A stretch of DNA of 64,000 nt from UBA11090 sp035560555 (GTDB lineage: Bacteria; Spirochaetota; Spirochaetia; Treponematales; Rectinemataceae). The translations under genes were made by a program, and so were the position numbers. The notes under the pieces were generated by a model. It did not search any database and was not told where the DNA came from. It worked only from the letters and a program-made list of their open reading frames with translations. Below are positions 16,389 through 25,552 of the stretch, one piece after another (the stretch's first letter is position 1; each line of letters starts with the position of its first letter). The stretch covers positions 118,144 to 182,143 of the forward strand of contig DATMZF010000021.1 in the NCBI GenBank assembly GCA_035560555.1. The letters run 5' to 3'.

Positions 16389-16423
16389 GGCGATTCGGAA
16401 CCTGCCGAATCGCCTTTTTTTTT
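16389..16423 (+). terminator. Intrinsic terminator after the tRNA cluster
   Basis: GGCGATTCGG and CCGAATCGCC form a perfect 10-bp stem around AACCTG, followed immediately by nine T residues. It separates the tRNA genes from tig. Confidence 0.95.
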
Positions 16424-16523
16424 GCGCTTCGCGGGGATATACTTATTTGATGCATAACCTCGCAAAGCGTTCCAATGCCTGCCTTTGATGGCGAGGCCAA
16501 ACTATCCTTCCCGAGAGGAACCT

Positions 16524-17879
16524 ATGGTGATCTCCGAAAAGAAGACCGAAAAGCTCGAACATTCCAAAGTCAAGATGACGGCTACCGTGCCAGCCGCCGA
16601 TGTCCGGACAACCTACAATGAAATGATGAACGAATACACTCGCAGCGTCAAGCTGGACGGATTTAGGAAGGGCCATGTGCCCGCCTCCGTCCTCGAGAGA
16701 AAGTTCGGCGACAGCCTCAGGCTCGATGCCATGAGCCGGGTCCTCGAAAAGGCGGTGGAGGCCGCTCTCGCCGACAGCGAGGAAAAACCCCTCGCCTACG
16801 AAGCTCCCGCCCTCGACGGCGAGCCGGAATTCGCCGTCGACAAGGATTTTACCTTCAGCGTCACCTACGACGTTTTCCCCGCCTTCGAGACCCCTTCCCT
16901 CGACACCATCGAGATTTCCCTTCCCAAGGTTGAAGTCGGCGAAGAAGACATGACCCGCGAGCTCGATCAGGTCCGCGACAGGAACGCCATCGTCGTCGAG
17001 AAGACGGAAGCCGCCGCCGCTGGCGACATCGTCACCCTCAACTGGTCCGAAATGAACGCGGAAGGCGCGGCCATCGAAGGCAGCTCGCGCGAGGATTTTA
17101 CCTTCGAAATCGGCAAAGGCCTCAACCTCTACAAATTCGACGACGAGATCGTCGGTATGGCTGCCGGGGACGCCAAGACTTTCAGCAAAACCTATGCCGA
17201 CGATTTCGAATACAAGGATTTGGCCGGCAGGACCGTCACGCTTTCTGTGAAAGTGACCAAGGTTAAGCAGAAGAACCTTCCCGCCCTCGATGACGAGCTG
17301 GCCCAAGACATTTCCGAAAAATACAAGACCCTCGACGACCTGAAGAACGCCGTGCGCGCGCAGCTCCAGGCTTCCCTCGACGCCCGTCTCCGCGAACTCA
17401 AGGAGAAAGCGATCATCGACGAGCTCCTCAAGAGAACGAGCATCGATATCCCCGAATCCATGAGCGCGGCCGAACTCTCTATGCGCTGGGATTCCCTCAA
17501 GCGCGAGATGGGCATCGACACCGACGAGAAGATGGAGCGTATCGCCGAATATTCCGGCAAGAGCCGCGAAAAGCTCTACGAGGACTGGAAGCCCATCGTC
17601 CAGAAGGCGATTTCGGGCAGGCTCGTCCTCGATAAGCTAATCGAGGCCGGCTCCTTCGTGGCCACCGACGAGGACCTCGCGGCGGAATACTCAAGACAAG
17701 CCGAAGGCACGTCCATGTCGGTCGAAGAGGTCAAAGCCGAGTATGAAAAACGCCAGTCCATCGATTACCTCAAAGAGCATATCTGCGAAAACAAGTTCTT
17801 CGATTCTGTCCTCGCGAGCGCCGTCGTCAAGGAAGGCGAAGCGGTCTCCTTTGTGGACTTCATGGGCAGGAATGAGTAA
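16524..17879 (+). CDS. tig: Trigger factor
   Basis: Ribosome-associated chaperone and peptidyl-prolyl isomerase that meets nascent chains at the exit tunnel. About 451 residues from the ATG at 16524, which has GAGAGGAA upstream; an in-frame ATG at 16485 adds only a non-family extension. The ribosome-docking signature GFRKGHVP lies at residues 46-53. An FKBP-type domain spans about 145-235 (GDIVTLNW ... VGMAAGDAKTFSKTY), followed by the long helical C-terminal arms. It is upstream of clpP and clpX, a widely conserved protein-quality-control order. Confidence 0.96.
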   Translation: MVISEKKTEKLEHSKVKMTATVPAADVRTTYNEMMNEYTRSVKLDGFRKGHVPASVLERKFGDSLRLDAMSRVLEKAVEAALADSEEKPLAYEAPALDGEPEFAVDKDFTFSVTYDVFPAFETPSLDTIEISLPKVEVGEEDMTRELDQVRDRNAIVVEKTEAAAAGDIVTLNWSEMNAEGAAIEGSSREDFTFEIGKGLNLYKFDDEIVGMAAGDAKTFSKTYADDFEYKDLAGRTVTLSVKVTKVKQKNLPALDDELAQDISEKYKTLDDLKNAVRAQLQASLDARLRELKEKAIIDELLKRTSIDIPESMSAAELSMRWDSLKREMGIDTDEKMERIAEYSGKSREKLYEDWKPIVQKAISGRLVLDKLIEAGSFVATDEDLAAEYSRQAEGTSMSVEEVKAEYEKRQSIDYLKEHICENKFFDSVLASAVVKEGEAVSFVDFMGRNE

Positions 17880-18007
17880 TTTGTAATGGCTTGAATACGG
17901 CTTGACGGCATTGAGGCGAGTCGCATTCAAGCCAGGCTTCGCCATTGCGGCCCCGCCTCCTCGCGCTCGCAATGACGATCCTCACCATATTCCAAAGGAA
18001 ACTGCCG

Positions 18008-18605
18008 ATGAATGAACAAATGAATAATCTGGTGCCTATCGTCATAGAGCAGACGGGCATCGGTGAACGATCCTACGATATCTACTCCCGCCTTCTCAAA
18101 GACCGCGTAGTGTTCATCGACGGGGAGATCAACGACATCACCGCCGATCTCATCGTCGCCCAGCTTCTCTTCCTCGAGTCCCAGGATCCATCGAGGGATA
18201 TTTCCATCTACATCAACTGTCCGGGAGGCTCGGTCACCGCCGGCCTCTCCATCTACGACACGATTCAATACATCAAGCCCGACGTGCAGACGATCTGCCT
18301 CGGCCAGGCCTCTTCAATGGCCGCCCTCATTCTCGCCTGCGGCACCGCGGGCAAGCGCTTCGCCCTTCCCTCCTCGAGAATTCTCATCCATCAGCCCTGG
18401 GGGAACGCCTCCGGCCAGTCCAGCGACATAAGCCTGCAGGCCCGCGAGATTGTCCGCCTCAAGAAACTCACCATCGAATACTTTGCCCGCCATACGGGCA
18501 AGGAAATAGAGCGCCTCGCCTCCGATATGGAACGCGATTTCTACATGAGCGCGCGGGAAGCCATCGAATATGGTCTGGCGGATAAAATAATGGAGTCCAG
18601 AAAGC

Positions 18606-18628
<23 letters not shown>
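18008..18628 (+). CDS. clpP: ATP-dependent Clp protease proteolytic subunit
   Basis: Serine peptidase that forms the double-heptamer chamber of ClpXP. About 206 residues from the ATG at 18008 (AAAGGAA upstream). The start NNLVPIVIEQTGIGERSYDI is canonical. Catalytic Ser103 is in GQASSMAAL, His128 in ILIHQPWG and Asp173 in RLASDMERD, as in other ClpP proteins. The 3' end overlaps the start of clpX by 23 bases, coupling their translation. Confidence 0.97.
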
Positions 18629-19859
<1,231 letters not shown>

Positions 19860-19890
19860 GAGATAGCGCCTATAAGGCGCCTACAATCGT

Positions 19891-19984
19891 AAACACCGGG
19901 GTGTTGTTGGATCCTTCGTTGAAGTATCCAACATCTGAGATGAGACCCGATGAACCTGATCCGGGTAATACCGGCGGAGGGAGA
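19891..19984 (+). promoter_or_regulatory. TPP riboswitch (THI element) upstream of thiBPQ
   Basis: The thi-box consensus is unmistakable: ACCGGGGTG at the 5' side, a variable stem closing at TTGGATCC...GTATCCAA, then CTGAGATGAGACCC, GAACCTGATCCGGGTAAT and ACCGGCGGAGGGA. The conserved 3' segment contains the ribosome-binding site (GGAGGGAG), and the thiB ATG is at 19986. TPP binding that stabilises the closing stem would therefore hide the ribosome-binding site directly, so control is most likely translational. A TACAAT hexamer at 19882-19887 would start transcription right at the aptamer; no proper -35 accompanies it. Confidence 0.95.
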
Positions 19985-19985
19985 A

Positions 19986-21041
19986 ATGAATACCATTCGT
20001 TTCTTTGAAACGAGGACTTCACGCAAGTCTTTCGTCGCTTTCCTGTCAACGGTCTGTCTGACCGTTCTCGTTCTGCTTTTGGCCACATCGTGCCAGTCAG
20101 CGGATTCCAAAAACCTGACCGTCTGGACCTACGATTCCTTCGTGTCCGAATGGGGCCCTGGCGCCGGACTCGCCAAACTCTACGAAGAGAAGACCGGCAC
20201 GAAAGTGGAGTTCGTATCCAAAGGCGATGGGGGCGCGCTCCTCGCCGCCCTGCTCGACGCGGGCAAAAAGGCCGAAGCCGACGTCGTGATAGGCCTCGAC
20301 AACAATTCGGCCGGGCAGGCGCTCAAAAGCGGGCTATTCGCCACCACGAAACCATCCAACCTCGCGAAGCTGGACGCGAAGCTCCTCGTCGATGAGAAGA
20401 ACAGGCTCCTGCCCTACGATTACGGCAACTTCGCCATCATATGGGACAGCGAATCAGGCATCACGCCCCCCTCCAGCCTTGAGGCCCTCACAAAGCCCGA
20501 ATACGCCAAAAAACTGATACTCATGGATCCGCGGACCTCGACGCCAGGCCTTGGGTTCCTGGCATGGACGGAAGCTGTCTATAAGGATGGGTGGAGGGAT
20601 TACTGGAAACGCCTGGGGCCTTCGGTGCTCGCGATGACACCTGGCTGGGACACCGGCTATGGGCTTTTCACCAAGGGAGAGGCTCCTCTCGTCCTGAGCT
20701 ACAGCACGAGCCCCGCCTACCACAAGGCTTACGAGAAAACCGAAAGGTACAAGGCCCTCGTTTTCGCCGAGGGCCATTCGGCCCAGATCGAACTGGCGGG
20801 CGTCCTGTCCTCTTCCAGGCGCAGGAAGGAGGCGGAAAAATTCCTCGACTTCCTGATTTCAGAGGAAGCCCAGGCCACGCTTCCCGAAACGCAGTGGATG
20901 TATCCCGCTAATCTCTCCGCCTCTCTCCCCGCCTCGTTCTCGATCGTCCCATCCGCGATAGTCACCTTGAAAGCCGGCATCGCCGATTTCAAGAACGATC
21001 CCGAGGCGGCGGCATCGATTCTGGCGGGCGCGGCGCGCTGA
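19986..21041 (+). CDS. thiB: Thiamine ABC transporter substrate-binding lipoprotein
   Basis: Binds thiamine or its phosphates outside the inner membrane and delivers them to ThiP. About 351 residues from the ATG at 19986; an earlier in-frame ATG at 19950 lies inside the riboswitch aptamer and is rejected. The leader VCLTVLVLLLATSCQS has a lipobox (ATSC). Mature blocks LTVWTYDSFVSEWGPG, ADVVIGLDNNS, RLLPYDYGNFAIIWDSES and DPRTSTPGLGFLAWT are typical of TbpA/ThiB. First gene of the thiB-thiP-thiQ operon, with two bases to thiP. Confidence 0.95.
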   Translation: MNTIRFFETRTSRKSFVAFLSTVCLTVLVLLLATSCQSADSKNLTVWTYDSFVSEWGPGAGLAKLYEEKTGTKVEFVSKGDGGALLAALLDAGKKAEADVVIGLDNNSAGQALKSGLFATTKPSNLAKLDAKLLVDEKNRLLPYDYGNFAIIWDSESGITPPSSLEALTKPEYAKKLILMDPRTSTPGLGFLAWTEAVYKDGWRDYWKRLGPSVLAMTPGWDTGYGLFTKGEAPLVLSYSTSPAYHKAYEKTERYKALVFAEGHSAQIELAGVLSSSRRRKEAEKFLDFLISEEAQATLPETQWMYPANLSASLPASFSIVPSAIVTLKAGIADFKNDPEAAASILAGAAR

Positions 21042-21043
21042 AC

Positions 21044-22783
21044 ATGAGAAGAAGGAACGCGGTCCTCCTGCAGGGCTTCGCCTTTGTCGCGGTAGCCTTC
21101 ACCGTGGCTCCCCTAATCGCCTTCGCTCTCTCGGCCCTCTCGGGGGCAAGGGGCGGAGGCGCAGACGGAACCATCCCCGCCATCGGCCAGGGAAATACCG
21201 GCGCCGCGATATCCTTCGGCGTCCTGTTTCAGTCCATCTTTTCGGCATCCACGCTCTCCGCCCTGCGATTCAGCCTCGTCCAAGCCTCCTTGAGCACCAT
21301 TCTCGCCCTGATCGTCGGTTTTCCAGGTGCCTATTTCGTCGCTAAATACGACTTCCGCGGCAGGCGCTTCTTCCTCGCCCTCGCGGCGATACCCTTCTGC
21401 CTCCCATCCATTCTGGTCATACTTTCTTTCATTCTCTACTACGGAAAGAACGGCTGGTTCACGATATCCCTCGCCGCGATCGGCCTGGACTGGAAGGGCG
21501 GAAGCCTCCTCTACTCGCTCTGGGGCCTTGTCTTTGTCCACGCCTTCTACAATTTCCCCATCATCATCCAGAATGTTGGCTCGGTCTGGGCAAAAATGCC
21601 GAGGAGCAGGGAAGAGGCGGCGAGAACCCTTGGCGCGGGCGGGTTCCGCGCGTTTTCGACAGGCACCCTGCCCTACCTCTTTCCCTCCATCCTTCAGTCA
21701 GCGAGCCTTGTGTTCCTCTTCTGCTTTTTCAGCTTCACCATCGTCCTCGTTTTTGGGGGCCTCGCTGGCACGACGCTGGAAGTGGGTATCTACAGGGCGA
21801 TACGATTCACGAACGACAGACCCAAGGCGCTCGCGCTCGCGCTCGTCCAGACATTCATCGCGCTCCTTGCCGTGGGCGCTTTCTCTCATTTCAGCAGGAA
21901 GAGCGCCGCCGCCAAGGGTTTTGGAAACGTTCCACCCCGTAGGACGCCTTCCCTCGCCCTCGGATCGGCGATAGCCATATATCTGGTCCTCATCGCCGTT
22001 TTTTTCCTTGGACCTCTCTTTGCCCTCGCCGCCGAGGCTTTTACGGTGCGCGGTTCCCTCGCGGGCGGGACCCGTTTCGGCCTGGATAACTTCGCTCGCC
22101 TGCTCGGCCTTGGCTCGTCCGGCGCCGGCCAAACAGGTTCGGGAGGCGCTCCCCTCCTGAAGGCGGCGGCCAACAGCCTTGCCTTGAGCGGGTCGGCGGC
22201 GCTCGCCGCCACGTCGCTTGGCATGGCCGTCGCCGCGTCCTCGCATTACATAGAAATTAATTCGGGCGGCCTGGCCGGCTCGCGCGCCATTTCCCGTTTC
22301 GGCGCCGGCCTGCGCGGCTGGATCACCGTTTTTCCCCTCGCCCTTTCGCCGGCGCTGATAACGGCGGGGTGGAGCGCCCTGTTCGATTCGAGCGGCGGTT
22401 TTCTCATCGTCATCGGCCAGACGGCGATAGCCTGGCCATTCGTCGCGCGCTCGCTTTCGGCCGCTTTTTCCGCCCTCGACAAGAGCAGGAACGAGGCGGC
22501 GCGAACGCTGGGAGCGAACCCCCTGCAGGCGCTCGCGCGCGTGGACGCCGTCACTATCGCGCCTTCCGTGGCCAGCGCCGCCGCCTTCGCCTTTTCCATA
22601 ACCATGGGCGACGCGAACATCCCGCTCATCCTTGGCAGCGGAAAATACGAGACTCTTCCCCTTCTTTTGTACAGGCTCACCTCCTCATACCGTTTCAACG
22701 AGGCCTGCGCCGTGGGAATCGTCCTGGCGCTCTTCACGAGCGTCGCTTTTTTCTTCAAAGAGGGGACCAATGAACCATCTTGA
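21044..22783 (+). CDS. thiP: Thiamine ABC transporter permease
   Basis: Double-length inner-membrane permease of 579 residues, with two homologous halves, each carrying an ABC permease core. The EAA-type coupling loops are REEAARTLGAGGFRAF in the first half and RNEAARTLGANPLQAL in the second. About 12 membrane helices can be counted. The organisation matches E. coli ThiP and FbpB-type permeases. A Gly/Ser-rich loop (GSSGAGQTGSGGAP) lies between helices of the second half. The last 14 bases overlap the start of thiQ. Confidence 0.93.
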   Translation: MRRRNAVLLQGFAFVAVAFTVAPLIAFALSALSGARGGGADGTIPAIGQGNTGAAISFGVLFQSIFSASTLSALRFSLVQASLSTILALIVGFPGAYFVAKYDFRGRRFFLALAAIPFCLPSILVILSFILYYGKNGWFTISLAAIGLDWKGGSLLYSLWGLVFVHAFYNFPIIIQNVGSVWAKMPRSREEAARTLGAGGFRAFSTGTLPYLFPSILQSASLVFLFCFFSFTIVLVFGGLAGTTLEVGIYRAIRFTNDRPKALALALVQTFIALLAVGAFSHFSRKSAAAKGFGNVPPRRTPSLALGSAIAIYLVLIAVFFLGPLFALAAEAFTVRGSLAGGTRFGLDNFARLLGLGSSGAGQTGSGGAPLLKAAANSLALSGSAALAATSLGMAVAASSHYIEINSGGLAGSRAISRFGAGLRGWITVFPLALSPALITAGWSALFDSSGGFLIVIGQTAIAWPFVARSLSAAFSALDKSRNEAARTLGANPLQALARVDAVTIAPSVASAAAFAFSITMGDANIPLILGSGKYETLPLLLYRLTSSYRFNEACAVGIVLALFTSVAFFFKEGTNEPS

Positions 22784-23948
22784 AGTCGCTGGCCTCCGCT
22801 TTAAGCGCGGGGATTTCAGTCTCTCCGCCTCATTCGAGCTCGAAAAAGGCGCGACCGGCGTCATTCTTGGCCCCTCGGGCTGCGGCAAGACGACGCTTCT
22901 GCGCTGCATCGCCGGTCTCGAGCGGCAGGATGAAGGCAGCGTCTTCGTCGCCGGTGGCGATATCGGCCGGCTGCCGCCGGAAAGGCGCAATATCGGCTTC
23001 ATCTTCCAGGATCTGGCCCTCTTCGATCACATGACGGGAAGGGAAAACATCGAATTCGGCCTCGGACTGAGAAAGATTCCCAGGGCCGAAGCCGCCGCCA
23101 TTATTGAAAGCCTGGCGGAAAAGCTGAAAATAGTCTCACTGCTCGATCGCCGGCCTTTTTCCATGTCGGGCGGCGAAAGGCAGCGCCTCGCCTTCGCGAG
23201 GGCGATATCGATAAAGCCGGGCCTCCTCCTCATGGATGAGCCGCTCTCCTCGCTCGACGCGCCATTGAGGCGCGAGCTGCGCGCCTATCTCCGCTCGACG
23301 CTGTCGAGGGAAGGCATGACGGCGCTTCACGTCACGCACGATGTCGAGGAGGCGCTGGAGCTGGGCGACAGGATTTTCCTCATGAACGGCGGAAACATCC
23401 TCGCCAGGGGAACGCCGCAGACTATATACGAGAACCCTCCCGACGCGTGGTGCGTCCGTTTCCTCGGACTGGGCTCGCTTCTGCCCATACTTTCGATGGA
23501 GGAACGCTCTGGCCTGACGATAGCCGTGACTCCCTTCGGACGCTTTTCCTGCGCCTCAAGCGCGCGCGCGGGCGGTTCCGGGGCGGGCGAGGCGCGCGTG
23601 AATGCCGCGCGCGCGGACGGCGACGCGTTTTTCTTCGTGCCGCGACGAGCCGCGACCATCGGCGCCGACCGGATTCAGCCGTTGGGGTCCGGACAGTCTT
23701 CCGGCATCAATGTCATGGACGCGATCGTCGAGAGGGTGGTTTTTCAGGGGAACTACCGCCGCGTCGTGCTGCGGCCGGCGCTTTCGCGGGATCTGCGCGA
23801 CGATTTTGGCGGGAAGTGGCGAAGCCCGGAAGACCTTTTTGAGATGGAGACGGGGCTCGATGTGGCGATTAGCCCCGAAGAGGAGATCAAGCTCTCCATC
23901 GATCCGGGAAAATGCGGCATTCTGCCGCTTCACGCGATGCCGGATTGA
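22770..23948 (+). CDS. thiQ: Thiamine ABC transporter ATPase with long C-terminal extension
   Basis: Energises thiamine import. About 392 residues from the ATG at 22770, with GAGGGG upstream. Walker A is GPSGCGKTTLLRCIAGLE, the ABC signature MSGGERQRLAFARAI, Walker B LLLMDEPLSSLDAPLR and the H-loop HVTHDVEEAL. The first 235 residues resemble ThiQ; the further 155 (FGLGSLLPIL..., then IVERVVFQGNYRRVVLRPA) look like a TOBE-type regulatory region as in PotA/FbpC. The assignment to thiamine rests on the riboswitch and thiB/thiP, because the ATPase alone could serve Fe3+ or polyamines. Confidence 0.9.
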   Translation: MNHLEVAGLRFKRGDFSLSASFELEKGATGVILGPSGCGKTTLLRCIAGLERQDEGSVFVAGGDIGRLPPERRNIGFIFQDLALFDHMTGRENIEFGLGLRKIPRAEAAAIIESLAEKLKIVSLLDRRPFSMSGGERQRLAFARAISIKPGLLLMDEPLSSLDAPLRRELRAYLRSTLSREGMTALHVTHDVEEALELGDRIFLMNGGNILARGTPQTIYENPPDAWCVRFLGLGSLLPILSMEERSGLTIAVTPFGRFSCASSARAGGSGAGEARVNAARADGDAFFFVPRRAATIGADRIQPLGSGQSSGINVMDAIVERVVFQGNYRRVVLRPALSRDLRDDFGGKWRSPEDLFEMETGLDVAISPEEEIKLSIDPGKCGILPLHAMPD

Positions 23949-23965
23949 GGCGGCGCCGGGCGGTT

Positions 23966-24493
23966 TCAGCAGTATTCTCCGAGAATGTCAGCGATCGCGC
24001 CCGCGGAATCGCTCGTGGACTCACCTTCCTTCCAGCGGTAGGTGAAGCGGGCCGCTTCCTCGTAGAGAGGCCGGCGCAGGCGCAGCAGTTCCTCGGCCTT
24101 TTTTTTATGGTCGCCGGATGCCAGCAGAGGCCTTGCGGCCCGCTCGGAAGCGAGCCTTCTCATGAGCTCGGCGAAGGGAACGTCTATCCAGACGCCTATG
24201 AAGGCAGTCGCGAGCAGCTTTCTATTGGCGGGTGACATGACGATGCCTCCGCCGCATGAAAGAACGAGGTCGCCATAGGGCCGCGCCAAACCGGAGAGCA
24301 GATCCTCTTCCCGCTTCCTGAAGGATGCCTCCCCCTCGCGTTCGAACAGTTCGCTTATGCTGAGCGCGCTCTCTCGTTCTATTTCCTCGTCCATGTCCAT
24401 GAAGGGAAAAGCCAGCCTCGAGGCCAGAACCCGGCCTATGCTGCTCTTGCCGCTCCCCATGAAACCGATGAGGGCAAATTTTCGCCCTTTCAC
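23966..24493 (-). CDS. aroK: Shikimate kinase
   Basis: Phosphorylates shikimate with ATP in the chorismate pathway. The 175 residues begin with FALIGFMGSGKSSIGRVLAS (Walker A), followed by FMDMDEEIERES, the shikimate-binding Asp motif, REGEASFRKREEDLL and SCGGGIVMSPANRKLL (the conserved GGG), and a lid region with RPLLASGD. Length is typical. The stop of the upstream dipeptidase is at 24494, the base just before this ATG, so the two genes are a translational pair without obvious functional link. Confidence 0.93.
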   Translation of the reverse strand: MKGRKFALIGFMGSGKSSIGRVLASRLAFPFMDMDEEIERESALSISELFEREGEASFRKREEDLLSGLARPYGDLVLSCGGGIVMSPANRKLLATAFIGVWIDVPFAELMRRLASERAARPLLASGDHKKKAEELLRLRRPLYEEAARFTYRWKEGESTSDSAGAIADILGEYC

Positions 24494-25504
24494 TTAGAGA
24501 ATCTCACGGATGACCCTCTCCCAGTTCTTCGAGAAGATCTTCTCGATCTGCCCCGGCGCGTAGCCTCGCCGGGCGAGGGCCCGCGCCAGGAGCGGAAATT
24601 CGGAAGCGTCCACGAGGACATGGCCTTCGATGCCGCGGTAGCCGTCGAAATCGGAACCGAGCGCCGCCGCCTCCATCCCGCCCACACGGACGATGTGGTC
24701 GATATGGTCGACAAGGTGCTCGAGGAAGGTTTTTTCGGGCTTCATGGACACGAAATTGGGCACGAAAACGACCCCGACGGCTCCTCCTCCCTCCGCTATC
24801 CTTCTGATCTGTCTGTCTTCGAGGTTGCGTGGGTGGCTGTTGAGGCTTCGGGCGTTGGAATGCGAGGCGATGAAAGGTCTTTTCGCCACCTGAGCCAGGT
24901 CGTCGAAAGCCGCGTCGGAGAGATGGGAGCAGTCCACGATCATGCCCATGGACTCCATTTTTTCCACAAGCTCGCGGCCGAGCGGCGTCAGGCCATCCTC
25001 GCCTTCGGCCCGAACGCCGCGCCCGAAGGCGTTCCGTCTGTTCCAGGTGATGCCGATGGCGCGCACGCCGCGACCGTAGAACTCATCCACCGAATCCAGA
25101 TGGCCCTCTAGCGCTTCGGCCCCTTCTATCGAGAGCAGGCCGCCCACGCTTTTCCCAGGTTGCGCCTTGTCCAGGTCGGATGCGTCCTTCACGGCGAACA
25201 TCCCGCCCTCCGATTTGGCGCATATGGTCTCGAATTCATCGATGAGGCCGTGCGTATATTCCTTGACCTGGGGCAGGTCCTCGTCTTCGGCGAAGAGGGC
25301 CATGAATTGGCAGCGAACCCCGCCTGCCAGCAGTTTGGGCAGATCGATGTGGCTCATTTCGTTTCGTATGAGAAAATCGCGCCTTCCGGTATCGCCGGGG
25401 ATCTGGCTCTTGCCGATGACGGCGAGGAGGGCGTCGCAGTGAGCGTCTATGACGGGAAAAAGAAAACCCTCTCCGGCGATTTCTTCTCTGGGGCTGTTGT
25501 GCAT
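24494..25504 (-). CDS. Membrane dipeptidase (renal dipeptidase family)
   Basis: Zinc metallopeptidase of the amidohydrolase fold (peptidase family M19) that hydrolyses dipeptides, often with D-residues at the C-terminal side. The 336 residues show FPVIDAHCDALL (metal ligands His and Asp), a bridging Glu in SIEGAEAL, DCSHLSDAAFDDL (His ligand) and PFIASHSNARSLNSHPRN (His ligand), then GSDFDG near residue 290. No signal peptide is seen, so it is probably cytosolic. AGGAA precedes the ATG at 25504. It is directly followed by aroK and lies 48 bases after uvrB on the same strand. Confidence 0.92.
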   Translation of the reverse strand: MHNSPREEIAGEGFLFPVIDAHCDALLAVIGKSQIPGDTGRRDFLIRNEMSHIDLPKLLAGGVRCQFMALFAEDEDLPQVKEYTHGLIDEFETICAKSEGGMFAVKDASDLDKAQPGKSVGGLLSIEGAEALEGHLDSVDEFYGRGVRAIGITWNRRNAFGRGVRAEGEDGLTPLGRELVEKMESMGMIVDCSHLSDAAFDDLAQVAKRPFIASHSNARSLNSHPRNLEDRQIRRIAEGGGAVGVVFVPNFVSMKPEKTFLEHLVDHIDHIVRVGGMEAAALGSDFDGYRGIEGHVLVDASEFPLLARALARRGYAPGQIEKIFSKNWERVIREIL

Positions 25505-25552
25505 CGAAGCTTCCTTGGATCTTTTGTTAGCGGCCTATGAGGCCCTCGTCGA

